From: Firmicutes bacterium UBA3936
Lineage (GTDB): Bacteria; Bacillota; Dethiobacteria; Dethiobacterales; Dethiobacteraceae
DNA length: 26,091 bases
Assembly (NCBI GenBank): GCA_002385745.1
Contig: DGEC01000056.1
Location: forward strand, 1-26,091
Direction of reading: 5' to 3'
Position numbers and translations under genes: made by a program
Notes under the pieces: model-generated
The model's input: the letters and a program-made list of their open reading frames with translations, nothing else
Database searches by the model: none
What the model was told of the DNA's origin: nothing
Shown here: positions 1 to 6,921 of the stretch, piece after piece
Numbering within the stretch: position 1 is the stretch's first letter
How the letters are laid out: each line of letters starts with the position of its first letter

Positions 1-118
1 GTTCCTCTTCGCTTTATTAAAAGATTATCCTGACTAAAAGCTAAAGTTATTTTACACTAACCCCTGCCGCCCTGTCCCTTTTTCTTCCAGGTCAGGCAGT
101 TAAAGGAGCATTACAAAG

Positions 119-166
119 TTTACAATTTTGCCGTTTTTGCAGTATACTATTTATACGCTAGTATAC
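119..166 (+). promoter_or_regulatory. Promoter of the PRC-barrel gene with palindromic operator-like site
   Basis: The -35 is TTTACA (119-124) and the -10 is TATACT (143-148), with an 18-bp spacer. An 8-bp inverted repeat, GTATACTA (142-149) and TAGTATAC (159-166), is separated by 9 nt. It covers the -10 and the probable start site. A Shine-Dalgarno AAGGTG at 171-176 precedes the ATG at 184. The promoter reading is fairly secure. The operator reading is inferred from symmetry and position. Confidence 0.6.
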
Positions 167-183
167 AGGGAAGGTGATCAGTT

Positions 184-984
184 ATGAAAAAAAGGCGTGA
201 GGTCATTAATTTACCGGTTATAGATCTAAACCAGGGGAAGATGCTGGGCCGGGTTGTGGAACTGGCAGTCAATACAGAAAACCGCAAGATTGAAGCACTG
301 GAAATCGGTGAACGTGCCCTGCTGAAAACGAAAACCGTTCTTCTCCCCTTTAATCTTATTCACAGTATCGGCAGCGATGCTGTAACAGTCAGCCTAAACA
401 ACGATACAGCGGCCGACAGCCAGGCGGAAAGCAAGCCGGAAACGGGACGCCGGTTGACGGATATGAAAGTAATCACGGTGGACGGTACTTTGCTGGGCAG
501 TGTAGCCGATTATTCTTTCAGCCTGAATGATGCTTCCCTGGCCGATTTATATATTTATATGGACAAACCCCGCAACCAGCTGGTGATCCCTGTGGAAACG
601 GTTGAAAACTTCGGACAGGACTTTATTATCGTCAGGGGGAAATACATAGAAAGCAACAGCCAGGAAAAGGACCCGGCGGCTGAACTGCACGAATACTGGC
701 AGAAACTGCAGGCCCAGATTGTCCGCGGCGGGCGAAAGCTGGAGAAAGCCACTCAGGATAAAATCGGGGAATATGTTATAGGGAAAAAACTGTCCCGGCC
801 GCTCTATGACCAAAACGGCACTCTCATTGGAGAATATGATGAAGAAATAACGGAAGAAATAAGGGATGCCGCCGTGAAAGCGGGGCTTCTAAACCAGCTT
901 TTCCTGTCAGTCGCCGTCTCCGAAATGCAGACCAGGCTGGAGCCGCTGAAAAAACAGCTCCGGGATTTGCTTGACAACAAATAA
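184..984 (+). CDS. Tandem PRC-barrel domain protein
   Basis: This 266-residue soluble protein has two consecutive PRC-barrel-like modules, at about residues 5-72 and 88-155. Both carry the typical pattern of an internal V-x-x-x-x-G-x-x-LG turn followed by a short beta-rich stretch (for example GKMLGRVVEL and GTLLGSVADY). A third stretch (about 200-245, GTLIGEYDEEITEE then a helix) resembles the C-terminal extension of other Firmicute PRC proteins. PRC barrels occur in RimM and in photosynthetic reaction-centre H subunits. In Firmicutes they are stand-alone proteins of unknown role, so no specific function is assigned. There is no signal peptide or membrane segment. The ATG at 184 has AAGGTG seven bases upstream. 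The gene is monocistronic, with its own promoter and a strong terminator at 1021-1056. A second, smaller PRC-barrel gene lies at 15351-15818. Confidence 0.75.
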   Translation: MKKRREVINLPVIDLNQGKMLGRVVELAVNTENRKIEALEIGERALLKTKTVLLPFNLIHSIGSDAVTVSLNNDTAADSQAESKPETGRRLTDMKVITVDGTLLGSVADYSFSLNDASLADLYIYMDKPRNQLVIPVETVENFGQDFIIVRGKYIESNSQEKDPAAELHEYWQKLQAQIVRGGRKLEKATQDKIGEYVIGKKLSRPLYDQNGTLIGEYDEEITEEIRDAAVKAGLLNQLFLSVAVSEMQTRLEPLKKQLRDLLDNK

Positions 985-1020
985 AAGGAACCTGCCACTG
1001 TAAACACCCTTAAGACTTAA

Positions 1021-1056
1021 AAACAGCAGGCTTGTAATTTCAGCCTGCTGTTTTTT
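1021..1056. terminator. Bidirectional intrinsic terminator
   Basis: A perfect 12-bp stem, AAACAGCAGGCT (1021-1032) with AGCCTGCTGTTT (1042-1053), encloses a 9-nt loop. T6 (1051-1056) follows on +, and an A-run (1019-1023) gives a T-tract on -. It lies between the convergent PRC-barrel gene and the NTF2-like gene and should serve both. Confidence 0.9.
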
Positions 1057-1078
1057 CGCCTCTTTGCAAATTCAGGCG

Positions 1079-1816
1079 CTATTTTTTCGGTAAAAACGGA
1101 CTGGGCTCAAGTTTAAGCTTGGCATTAAGCTCTTCCTCGGGAGTTTTCTTGCCTGTAACCGGGTGCGGGAAATGCATGGGATAAATATAGCCCGAGGGAT
1201 ATTGTGTATTGTAGGGCGCCCAGATGTCGGGAGTTAATTCGCCAAAGTCCATTTCTCCCTCATCTTCATCTTTTTTAATTCCGAACAGCTTTCTTAATTC
1301 CTCGGAGGGGTGATAGGCATAATGCATCTGGAAGGCAAGCTTGAGAATCTTCCAGACGCCATCCTCCTTAATATACTCCATCTCGTAGATAACGCTCATA
1401 TACATGGGGTCAATGTTGCCGTTTACAGGCCTGTGGGACAATGTGCCGTACCCGTACCATCTGCCCTTGGCCCTCTGCCTGTCCTCACTTAATGTGATTA
1501 TGGGCGAAAGCTGCATGACCTGATGGAAAAATTGCGGCGGCACTTCTTTCATTTTGCAGAAATAGCGGCGCACTCCTTCTATCCCCAGATAAGTACCTTC
1601 AACAAAGGTTGCCGAAGTTTCAGGGTGATCGGCAAACAGATCAACGATTTCTTCTCCCATCCACCTCTCCAGGTAGTAGCCGTAAGCGCACTGCAGCCTT
1701 TTGATTGCTTCGATGTCGTACAGCGCCTGAATCTGCTCTTCTTTTTCCGCCAGCTGCTTCTGTAGTGTACCGATAGTTTCCTCCAGTTTCTGCAAACGTG
1801 CTTCCAACTCTTTCAT
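1079..1816 (-). CDS. NTF2-like (SnoaL-type) protein with N-terminal coiled coil
   Basis: The protein has 245 residues. Residues 1-33 are a heptad-rich, highly charged helix predicted to form a coiled coil. Residues 34-165 look like a nuclear transport factor 2/SnoaL cone fold: an opening helix DIEAIKRLQCAYGYYLERW, then TFVEGTYLGIEGVRRYF, then a beta-sheet with YEMEYIKEDGVWKILKLAF. The tail (about 165-245) is rich in Pro, Tyr and Trp (PDIWAPYNTQYPSGY). NTF2-like proteins act as small-molecule hydrolases, isomerases or binding proteins, so the fold alone does not fix the reaction. This is the last gene of the 4239-to-1079 cluster, 159 bp after the URO-D-like gene. The ATG has a GGGAGG site about 10 bases upstream. 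No signal peptide. The fold call is fairly confident; the function is unknown. Confidence 0.7.
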   Translation of the reverse strand: MKELEARLQKLEETIGTLQKQLAEKEEQIQALYDIEAIKRLQCAYGYYLERWMGEEIVDLFADHPETSATFVEGTYLGIEGVRRYFCKMKEVPPQFFHQVMQLSPIITLSEDRQRAKGRWYGYGTLSHRPVNGNIDPMYMSVIYEMEYIKEDGVWKILKLAFQMHYAYHPSEELRKLFGIKKDEDEGEMDFGELTPDIWAPYNTQYPSGYIYPMHFPHPVTGKKTPEEELNAKLKLEPSPFLPKK

Positions 1817-1975
1817 TAACTCAACCTCCCAGAATTATATTATTGATGACCGCTGCAACAGCACTTCTTATGTAGTATTAAGCAGGCAATTGACAGGTTC
1901 CCGGTTTAAGATCCTTGCCGCAGATACTTACCATGCAGCTGCCGCCGGCGGTCCGCATGAGGAACGGCAGGACAT

Positions 1976-3313
1976 TTATACCAAAAGCCTCATAAAGTAA
2001 TCAAACATTCTCTCTTCAAATTCGTAGACGGCTTTGTCACCGATATCATCGGAATCCAGCGCCGTGAAATATTTGCTTTTAATAACCGGCATTTCTATGG
2101 GCTCAAAGTTCCAATCGACAGGCTCGCCCGCTATTTCCCCGGCATTGCTGTATCGGCCGTTGTCCCGGACATATTCCGCCACTGCAATTATATTCTCCAC
2201 TTGTATATCCTTGACGGAAAGGACCCCTTTGTCCAGGCCAAAAATATACTTGCCGCCCGGAGCCAGTATGTCGAGCATTTCTTTGGCTTTGTCAATGCAC
2301 TGCTCTTTTGTATGTGTCTTTAACATTGTCGCCGGGTACATGCCCGAAATAACATACTTTTTGCCGAGCTTTTCCTTAATCAGCTTAAAGTCTCCGTATT
2401 CAAAAGATATAATGGTGTTTGTCGGAAGTTCCTGCAAGTAATCAATATAACGCATCCAGTCCTGCTCGCAGAAAAGGTGGTTATTAATGCCAAGGGAAGC
2501 ATACCCCTCCACCATTCTCATGAAACTTGGCCACCACAGTTTTGCAAAATCCTTTTCCCGCAGGTAAGGCGGCATATGAAGCGGGTAGATAACGGTGGAA
2601 TGCTCGTTGATAACCTTTGGCATGCTGAATTTAAACAGCAGCGGGAACAAAGCGTCGCAGGCTTCCAGGATTTTTTCCGGCCTTCTTCTTACATCGATGC
2701 TGATTCCTGAAAAGCCTCTTAAAAGGTCCGACAGGAAATCAAAGGGCGCAACGCCAAAACCGGTTGTCCCGGGCGGAGATCCGGGATAATAACCGTATTT
2801 TTCAACCAGGCCTGCAGTAGCCGTCGCTCCCTCCTGGAGAAACCTGTCAAATGCCAGGCAGCTTTTGGCCAGGGTTTTAGCCATATTTACCGGATCACTG
2901 AGATCAAGGTTTGTATACAGGCGGGGGATAACCCGCTCCAACAGGCAGTCATAGGGATTGCTGATTAGATAGTCATAATCCTCAGCCGACATGCCTTCAA
3001 CTTCAGGATGCTGCATGAAGCCGTTGGCTCCCATCACAAAGGACCGGGACCCCAGAATTTTATAATGGGCGGGGAATCTAAGGGATGCCCCCGAGGCCGG
3101 CAAGACATCCGAATATATATCCCGGCATACTTTTTCACAGGCCTCTCTGATCATCCCGGGATTCCATTGGGCTTCCCTGATGTCAAAGCCTCCATACTCG
3201 GCCGTAAACTCAAAGCCGAACATCAGGTTTACGGGAACTCGCTTGGGAATGATATTGTTGTATACATCATTAAAAATGCTGATTCTTTCTGCTTGCAATT
3301 CTTTAACGTTCAT
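1976..3313 (-). CDS. URO-D family (MtaA/CmuA-like) methyltransferase-related protein
   Basis: This 445-residue protein resembles the uroporphyrinogen-decarboxylase superfamily branch that includes corrinoid:CoM methyltransferases and many uncharacterised clostridial demethylation proteins. Visible landmarks are an N-terminal RVPVNL segment, the central EKYGYYPGSPPGTTGFG region, a PLHMPPYLREKDF segment (about 244-256), NNHLFCEQDW (277-286), and GGKYIFGLDKG (353-363) near the end. In classical MtaA-type enzymes zinc is held by His-x-Cys plus a later Cys in a G-x-G-C-like loop. Here the first pair reads H279-x-x-C282 and the later Cys is not visible (GLDKG), by eye alignment. It probably acts on a methylated or otherwise substituted small molecule, but the substrate is unknown. 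No corrinoid protein, MtrH-like partner or reductive activase is nearby. It sits 47 bp after the 3361-4239 gene, and AGGAGTG precedes the ATG. Confidence 0.7.
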   Translation of the reverse strand: MNVKELQAERISIFNDVYNNIIPKRVPVNLMFGFEFTAEYGGFDIREAQWNPGMIREACEKVCRDIYSDVLPASGASLRFPAHYKILGSRSFVMGANGFMQHPEVEGMSAEDYDYLISNPYDCLLERVIPRLYTNLDLSDPVNMAKTLAKSCLAFDRFLQEGATATAGLVEKYGYYPGSPPGTTGFGVAPFDFLSDLLRGFSGISIDVRRRPEKILEACDALFPLLFKFSMPKVINEHSTVIYPLHMPPYLREKDFAKLWWPSFMRMVEGYASLGINNHLFCEQDWMRYIDYLQELPTNTIISFEYGDFKLIKEKLGKKYVISGMYPATMLKTHTKEQCIDKAKEMLDILAPGGKYIFGLDKGVLSVKDIQVENIIAVAEYVRDNGRYSNAGEIAGEPVDWNFEPIEMPVIKSKYFTALDSDDIGDKAVYEFEERMFDYFMRLLV

Positions 3314-3360
3314 TATAGCACACTCCTAAAAACCTTGATAGCCACTTCTAAAGACATTGC

Positions 3361-4239
3361 TTATTCCCAGCCGGTACCGATGCCGTAGGGGAAAGTCGTC
3401 CCCACCACCTCAATGGCCCGTATTTTATCGTTTTTAATTTTAAACAGCTCCATTACCACCACACTGCTTGGCCTTTTGGCAAAAAGAGGTGTTTCTACCT
3501 TGCCAAAGCCCGGGATTTCCGATCCCAAAACCACCCCGTCATGTACAATTACAGCGTTGGTAACTATCAGGCCCCTCTCTTCATCAAACAACCAGTGGCG
3601 ACGGGGGCGAACTCTGGAAATAAAATAGAAAACCTTCTTTTCAAACTGCTCGGCACACTTCATGGTGCTGCTCACTGCTATCGCATCATTGGCGTCTATA
3701 TTTGCCGCCTTGTTATTGGCAGTAATCATGCCGTTTTCCATGCGGTAGCAGTCATCGTCAAACTTCACAAAATCGGCAGTATCCTGTTCAAGGCCGTCAA
3801 AATAGGAATCTGAATGGCGTATCAAATCTTCCCGTGTAGGACGCTCGTCGGGAGGAAGTACTTCGGCAAAGATCGGGTCCGGGCGCTCCAGTTTCACAAA
3901 CTCTTGGGGATCGCCCTCCTGAGGCCGGACGACTATGGTTTCAATTTCAGTAATTTGTTCATTCTCCTCTTTAAGACGCAGCGCCAGCAAAACGGGAGAA
4001 TCGTGTTCCAAAAGCACGGCAAAACAGCCGGCCTGTCCCTCCTTTGGATCGACAAAGGCATGCTTGTAAGTAGGCAAGCTGCCCGCCGTAGCCCAGAGTC
4101 CGACTCCCGGCTGTAAAGTTATGGTATTCTCGGTAAACTTGCAATTTTTTGCCAGCGGCAAGAGGGAAGGATCATGCGCCACCAGTGCTTCAAAATACCG
4201 GTCGATAAGGCCTTCCAAATGACTACGTTTGTTTTCCAT
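3361..4239 (-). CDS. Tandem NTF2-like hypothetical protein (DUF8021-like)
   Basis: This is the first gene of the three-gene cluster, 292 residues. The N-terminal half (about 5-115) starts LIDRYFEALVAHDPSLLPLA, then has a short beta strand (KFTENTITLQPGVGLW) and an L-x-L-K-x-x-x-x-x-ITEIE segment. This pattern recurs in uncharacterised bacterial and fungal proteins with an NTF2-like fold. The C-terminal half (about 125-290) has a second similar helix (DLIRHSDSYFDGLEQDTADFV) followed by a beta-rich part ending IKNDKIRAIEVVGTTFPYG, so it is probably a second NTF2-like unit. No signal peptide or membrane segment is seen. AAGGAGGAG lies just upstream of the ATG and a sigma-A-type promoter at 4336-4365. 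The duplication is my reading of the sequence. The reaction is unknown; a lyase, isomerase or binding role in modifying a small hydrophobic compound is possible. Confidence 0.6.
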   Translation of the reverse strand: MENKRSHLEGLIDRYFEALVAHDPSLLPLAKNCKFTENTITLQPGVGLWATAGSLPTYKHAFVDPKEGQAGCFAVLLEHDSPVLLALRLKEENEQITEIETIVVRPQEGDPQEFVKLERPDPIFAEVLPPDERPTREDLIRHSDSYFDGLEQDTADFVKFDDDCYRMENGMITANNKAANIDANDAIAVSSTMKCAEQFEKKVFYFISRVRPRRHWLFDEERGLIVTNAVIVHDGVVLGSEIPGFGKVETPLFAKRPSSVVVMELFKIKNDKIRAIEVVGTTFPYGIGTGWE

Positions 4240-4335
4240 TATGTACTCCTCCTTTAGTTGATTGTTTCCTGCATCGTTCTGGTATTATGGCTGCCGGCTG
4301 TCCCCGCTTGAATGCGGAAACAGCCTTGTTTTGTT

Positions 4336-4365
4336 ATTATAACATACTTCTGCAGTTCTTAACAA
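4336..4365 (-). promoter_or_regulatory. Promoter of the NTF2-like/URO-D cluster
   Basis: On the minus strand, -35 TTGTTA (4365-4360) is followed after 18 bp by -10 TATAAT (4341-4336). This is about 100 bp upstream of the ATG at 4239, leaving a leader of roughly 90 nt in which I see no known riboswitch. The intergenic stretch 4240-4528 otherwise holds only this promoter and the sigK terminator. Confidence 0.6.
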
Positions 4366-4488
4366 AGTGAATAATAATAATCATTCCCGCGCTAAATACC
4401 GTCCCTGCCCGGCTTATTGACTAAATTATAGTATTTCCCGGAAAGCTGCAAAATGACCGTAAACTATAATTCTTGATAAACAGAAATA

Positions 4489-4525
4489 AACCTTCCTGGT
4501 TAGCAGATAAACCGGGAAGGTTTTT
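4489..4525 (-). terminator. Terminator after sigK
   Basis: The arms AACCTTCC-TGGTT (4489-4501) and AACC-G-GGAAGGTT (4510-4522) pair over 13 positions with one mismatch/wobble. They begin 7 bases past the sigK stop. On the minus strand the 3' arm is followed by TTTATTT. A T5 (4521-4525) on + could let it also work in the opposite direction. Confidence 0.7.
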
Positions 4526-4528
4526 ATA

Positions 4529-5236
4529 TCAGATTCTGCTTATGTTTTCCCGCTGAAATTCTTCAGCTATTTTGGCAATTACCTTCTTTTCGATGCGGGA
4601 AACATAGGAACGGGAAATGCCGAGATTTTTGGCAATTTCCTTTTGAGTTTTTCGCCGCCCCATAGGCAGGCCGAAACGCAGCGCGAGTACTATTCTTTCG
4701 CGTGTTTTCAGCCGGCGGATAATATCATATAATTTCTTTTCCAGTATTTTTCTGTCCACTTCCTCTAAAATTTCTTCCGCATCAGACCCCAGAATATCGA
4801 TTAGCGTAATTTCATTACCTTCTTTATCCGTTCCGATCGAGTCATGCAACAGCACTTCCGCTTTGCGCTTCGTCAGCACTCGCAGGTGCATAAGTATTTC
4901 ATTTTCTATGCAGCGGGCGGCATATGTTGCAAGTCGAGTTCCTTTGTTGCTCTTGAAGGAGTCAATAGCTTTTATCAACCCGACAGTTCCGATGGAAATC
5001 AGATCCTCTTGCTCCTCACGGGTGTTTTCAAATTTTTTTATCACATGGGCCACCAGGCGGAGATTCCTCTCAATAAGTATGCTGCGTGCCTCTTCGTCGC
5101 CGTTTGCCAGCTTCTGCAGGTAATATTTTTCCTCCTCGGGGGAAAGCGGCTGCGGGAATGAGTTGTTGTTTAAGTAAGAAACCAGGAGGGTTATTTCCCT
5201 GACAATCGAAGCCACAAGTGTTACCAGGCCAAGCAA
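4529..5236 (-). CDS. sigK: Sporulation RNA polymerase sigma-K factor (pro-sigma-K)
   Basis: This 235-residue late mother-cell sigma factor directs coat, cortex and maturation genes in sporulating Firmicutes. The N-terminal 20 residues are a hydrophobic pro-sequence. They run into YLNNNSFPQPLS, which matches the processing region of Bacillus pro-sigma-K (mature start expected near Tyr21 after cleavage by a SpoIVFB-type protease). Region 2 is seen as NLRLVAHVIKKFENT, EDLISIGTVGLIKAIDSF and LATYAARCIENEILMHLR. Region 4 ends with KTQKEIAKNLGISRSYVSRI. The reading frame is continuous, with no skin-type intervening element. The start is TTG at 5234-5236 with GGGAGGTG (5242-5249) at good spacing. 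It lies 57 bp after the PBP gene and has its own SigK/SigE-like promoter. Assignment is secure. Confidence 0.95.
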   Translation of the reverse strand: MLGLVTLVASIVREITLLVSYLNNNSFPQPLSPEEEKYYLQKLANGDEEARSILIERNLRLVAHVIKKFENTREEQEDLISIGTVGLIKAIDSFKSNKGTRLATYAARCIENEILMHLRVLTKRKAEVLLHDSIGTDKEGNEITLIDILGSDAEEILEEVDRKILEKKLYDIIRRLKTRERIVLALRFGLPMGRRKTQKEIAKNLGISRSYVSRIEKKVIAKIAEEFQRENISRI

Positions 5237-5266
5237 AAAAGCACCTCCCGCAAAATGTCGTATTCA

Positions 5267-5294
5267 TATTTTATGCGGCGGGGGCGCATTTTGT
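5267..5294 (-). promoter_or_regulatory. Predicted SigK/SigE-type promoter of sigK
   Basis: On the minus strand an AC (5294-5293, context AACA) is followed after 17 bp by CATAAAATA (5275-5267). This matches the sigma-K consensus AC-N16/17-CATAnnnTA exactly. The same -10 differs from the sigma-E -10 (CATACAnT) at one base. It lies 30 bp upstream of the sigK TTG start and overlaps the PBP stop codon. Inferred, not measured. Confidence 0.55.
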
Positions 5295-6859
5295 TACTTT
5301 TTCGTGCCGAAAGCGGCTATTTTCTCCATGATTTGCCTAAACACGGCGGAAGCCGTTTCCCGGCCGGGGCGCCATTCTTCTATGAAGACGGCAGCGGCCA
5401 GGGTATTATTGTCAATATTGACATACCCGGCAAACCAGGAATGGCTGAAATCCACTCCGTCCAGCTCAGCGGTGCCCGATTTACCGGCCGCCCGGTAAAG
5501 GGGGCTATTGGCGCTTGCGGCAGTTCCTTCGCTGACAACCGTCTGCAGCATTTTTTGCAGTTTTTCCACTGTCTCTCCCTTCAGAACGCGCGGGCCGTAC
5601 TGGCTTGGATAGTTCCTGACGGTGCTGCCGTTTTTGTCAGTGATTTTCATCACCAGCCGCGGGTAAACAGTCCGGCCGCCGTTGGCAATCATGGCCATCA
5701 GCCTTGCCAGCTGCAGGGGAGACACTGCGACAAGCCCTTGGCCGATGGCCATATTGGCCAGATCGCCGCCGTAGCGGATATCTTCCGGGACAGGTATATA
5801 ACCCGGCATTTCTCCGCCCAGCGGGATGCCTGATACCCGTCCCAGTTTAAACCGGCCGGCCATTTCACTGATAGAGCTTTCATCTTCTTCCCAGAGCCGC
5901 TGGGCCAGATTGATAAAATAGCCGTTGCAGGAAGCGGCGAGGGCGGCCGGCAGGTCAAGCACGCCGTGCGCCGTGCCGTGGATGCATTTTACAGCGGAAT
6001 TCCCCAGTTCGTAGCTGCCGTCGCAGACAAAAAGTCCCGGCACCTCAGGCAGGCCTTTCTCCAGGGCGGCCGCCGCCAAAACCGTTTTAAAAACGGAACC
6101 CGGGGCATACTGCCTTAGCGCCCTGTTCAGGAAGACACCGTCTCCCTCCATGTTCTTCATATCCTCATTAGTTAGGCCGCCGTACAGTTTTTCCACCGGC
6201 AGGCGGGGAAAGGAAGCCATGGCCAGTATATCGCCGCTTTCGGCTTCCAGCACTGCCACCGCGCCTTTTTTGATCAAGGATTTTCCCGTATCCTCAACGA
6301 TTTTTTGCAAATCAAAATCGATGGTAGTCATTACATCATAGGGACGGAAAAAATGATTGCTTTCCCATTTCAAAAGGCCAATACCCGGAACCACTTCCTT
6401 TTTGGCATCCACAATCACACCGATGGCGGCAGGCATTCCCCACAATTCCTGATTGAAAGTACGTTCCAGCCCGCATATTCCGCCCTGGGGCTGCAGAGGA
6501 CTGCGCGGCTTTTTAATGTAACCGGTAACGTGAGAGGCAAGGGAATCTTCGCTGTAACGGATTTCTGACATAACATTCAGCCCGCCGGCAGGAAGCCGGG
6601 TGAAGCTTCCAGTCATTGTTTCCGGACTGTAAACCTGTTTTACTTCCCTGGAATGCAGCTTTCTTCCCTCTCTGTCCAGGATATCGCCCCTTCCGGAGTC
6701 ATAGACAAAGGCTGCAGTGCGCTGCGCCACGGCAGCAGCGGCAAATTTTTCGCCCTTGATTACCTGCAGGTAAAAAACCTTGCCAAAGGACAGTAAAAAT
6801 GCCAGGGCAAGAAAAGACAAGAAGACCACTATCCGTATCTGCCTGTCATTTTTGGACAT
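5294..6859 (-). CDS. Class B penicillin-binding protein (transpeptidase)
   Basis: This membrane-anchored D,D-transpeptidase cross-links peptidoglycan. Counting from the ATG at 6857-6859 it has 521 residues. A single membrane helix (about 9-29) is followed by a short dimerisation-type region beginning RGDILDREGRKL (58-69). The transpeptidase domain (about 165-515) carries all three active-site motifs: S255-V-F-K258 (the acylated Ser), S310-C-N312 and K460-S-G-T463. No PASTA domain, unlike typical SpoVD. An upstream GTG at 6872-6874 would add MRGVF, but GGGGTG five bases before the internal ATG makes the ATG the better start. It sits between trhP and sigK, so a role in sporulation-linked or septal wall synthesis is possible but unproven. 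Its SD lies inside a terminator-like hairpin (6860-6907). Confidence 0.9.
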   Translation of the reverse strand: MSKNDRQIRIVVFLSFLALAFLLSFGKVFYLQVIKGEKFAAAAVAQRTAAFVYDSGRGDILDREGRKLHSREVKQVYSPETMTGSFTRLPAGGLNVMSEIRYSEDSLASHVTGYIKKPRSPLQPQGGICGLERTFNQELWGMPAAIGVIVDAKKEVVPGIGLLKWESNHFFRPYDVMTTIDFDLQKIVEDTGKSLIKKGAVAVLEAESGDILAMASFPRLPVEKLYGGLTNEDMKNMEGDGVFLNRALRQYAPGSVFKTVLAAAALEKGLPEVPGLFVCDGSYELGNSAVKCIHGTAHGVLDLPAALAASCNGYFINLAQRLWEEDESSISEMAGRFKLGRVSGIPLGGEMPGYIPVPEDIRYGGDLANMAIGQGLVAVSPLQLARLMAMIANGGRTVYPRLVMKITDKNGSTVRNYPSQYGPRVLKGETVEKLQKMLQTVVSEGTAASANSPLYRAAGKSGTAELDGVDFSHSWFAGYVNIDNNTLAAAVFIEEWRPGRETASAVFRQIMEKIAAFGTKK

Positions 6860-6907
6860 AAAAACACCCCGCACAATAGACTCAAAACTATAGTCTGTCT
6901 TGCGGGG
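6860..6907 (-). terminator. Terminator-like hairpin that buries the PBP Shine-Dalgarno
   Basis: On the minus strand CCCCGCA (6907-6901) pairs with TGCGGGG (6873-6867), and inside it AGACT (6896-6892) pairs with AGTCT (6882-6878). This gives a nearly continuous 16-position stem. The 3' arm GGGG is followed by TG and T5, then the PBP ATG. It lies 14 bp past the trhP stop. It can be read as the trhP terminator, as an RBS-occluding stem, or both. Confidence 0.6.
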
Positions 6908-6921
6908 CCTTCTTTTATTCC

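Noticed and set aside
1..118. Possible gene end or regulatory RNA at the left edge
   Set aside because: No open frame, strong hairpin or known RNA motif is visible. It appears to be plain intergenic sequence.
1878..1958. Short minus-strand ORF of 26 codons with three Cys (starts MRTAGGSC) between the URO-D-like and NTF2-like genes
   Set aside because: No Shine-Dalgarno before its ATG and nothing recognisable in it. The GC-rich stretch around it may simply be intergenic. It could only be revived by conservation in relatives.
5255..5833. Long plus-strand ORF of 192 codons opposite the PBP gene
   Set aside because: It is antisense to a clear PBP coding region with all catalytic motifs. Its product has no recognisable pattern.
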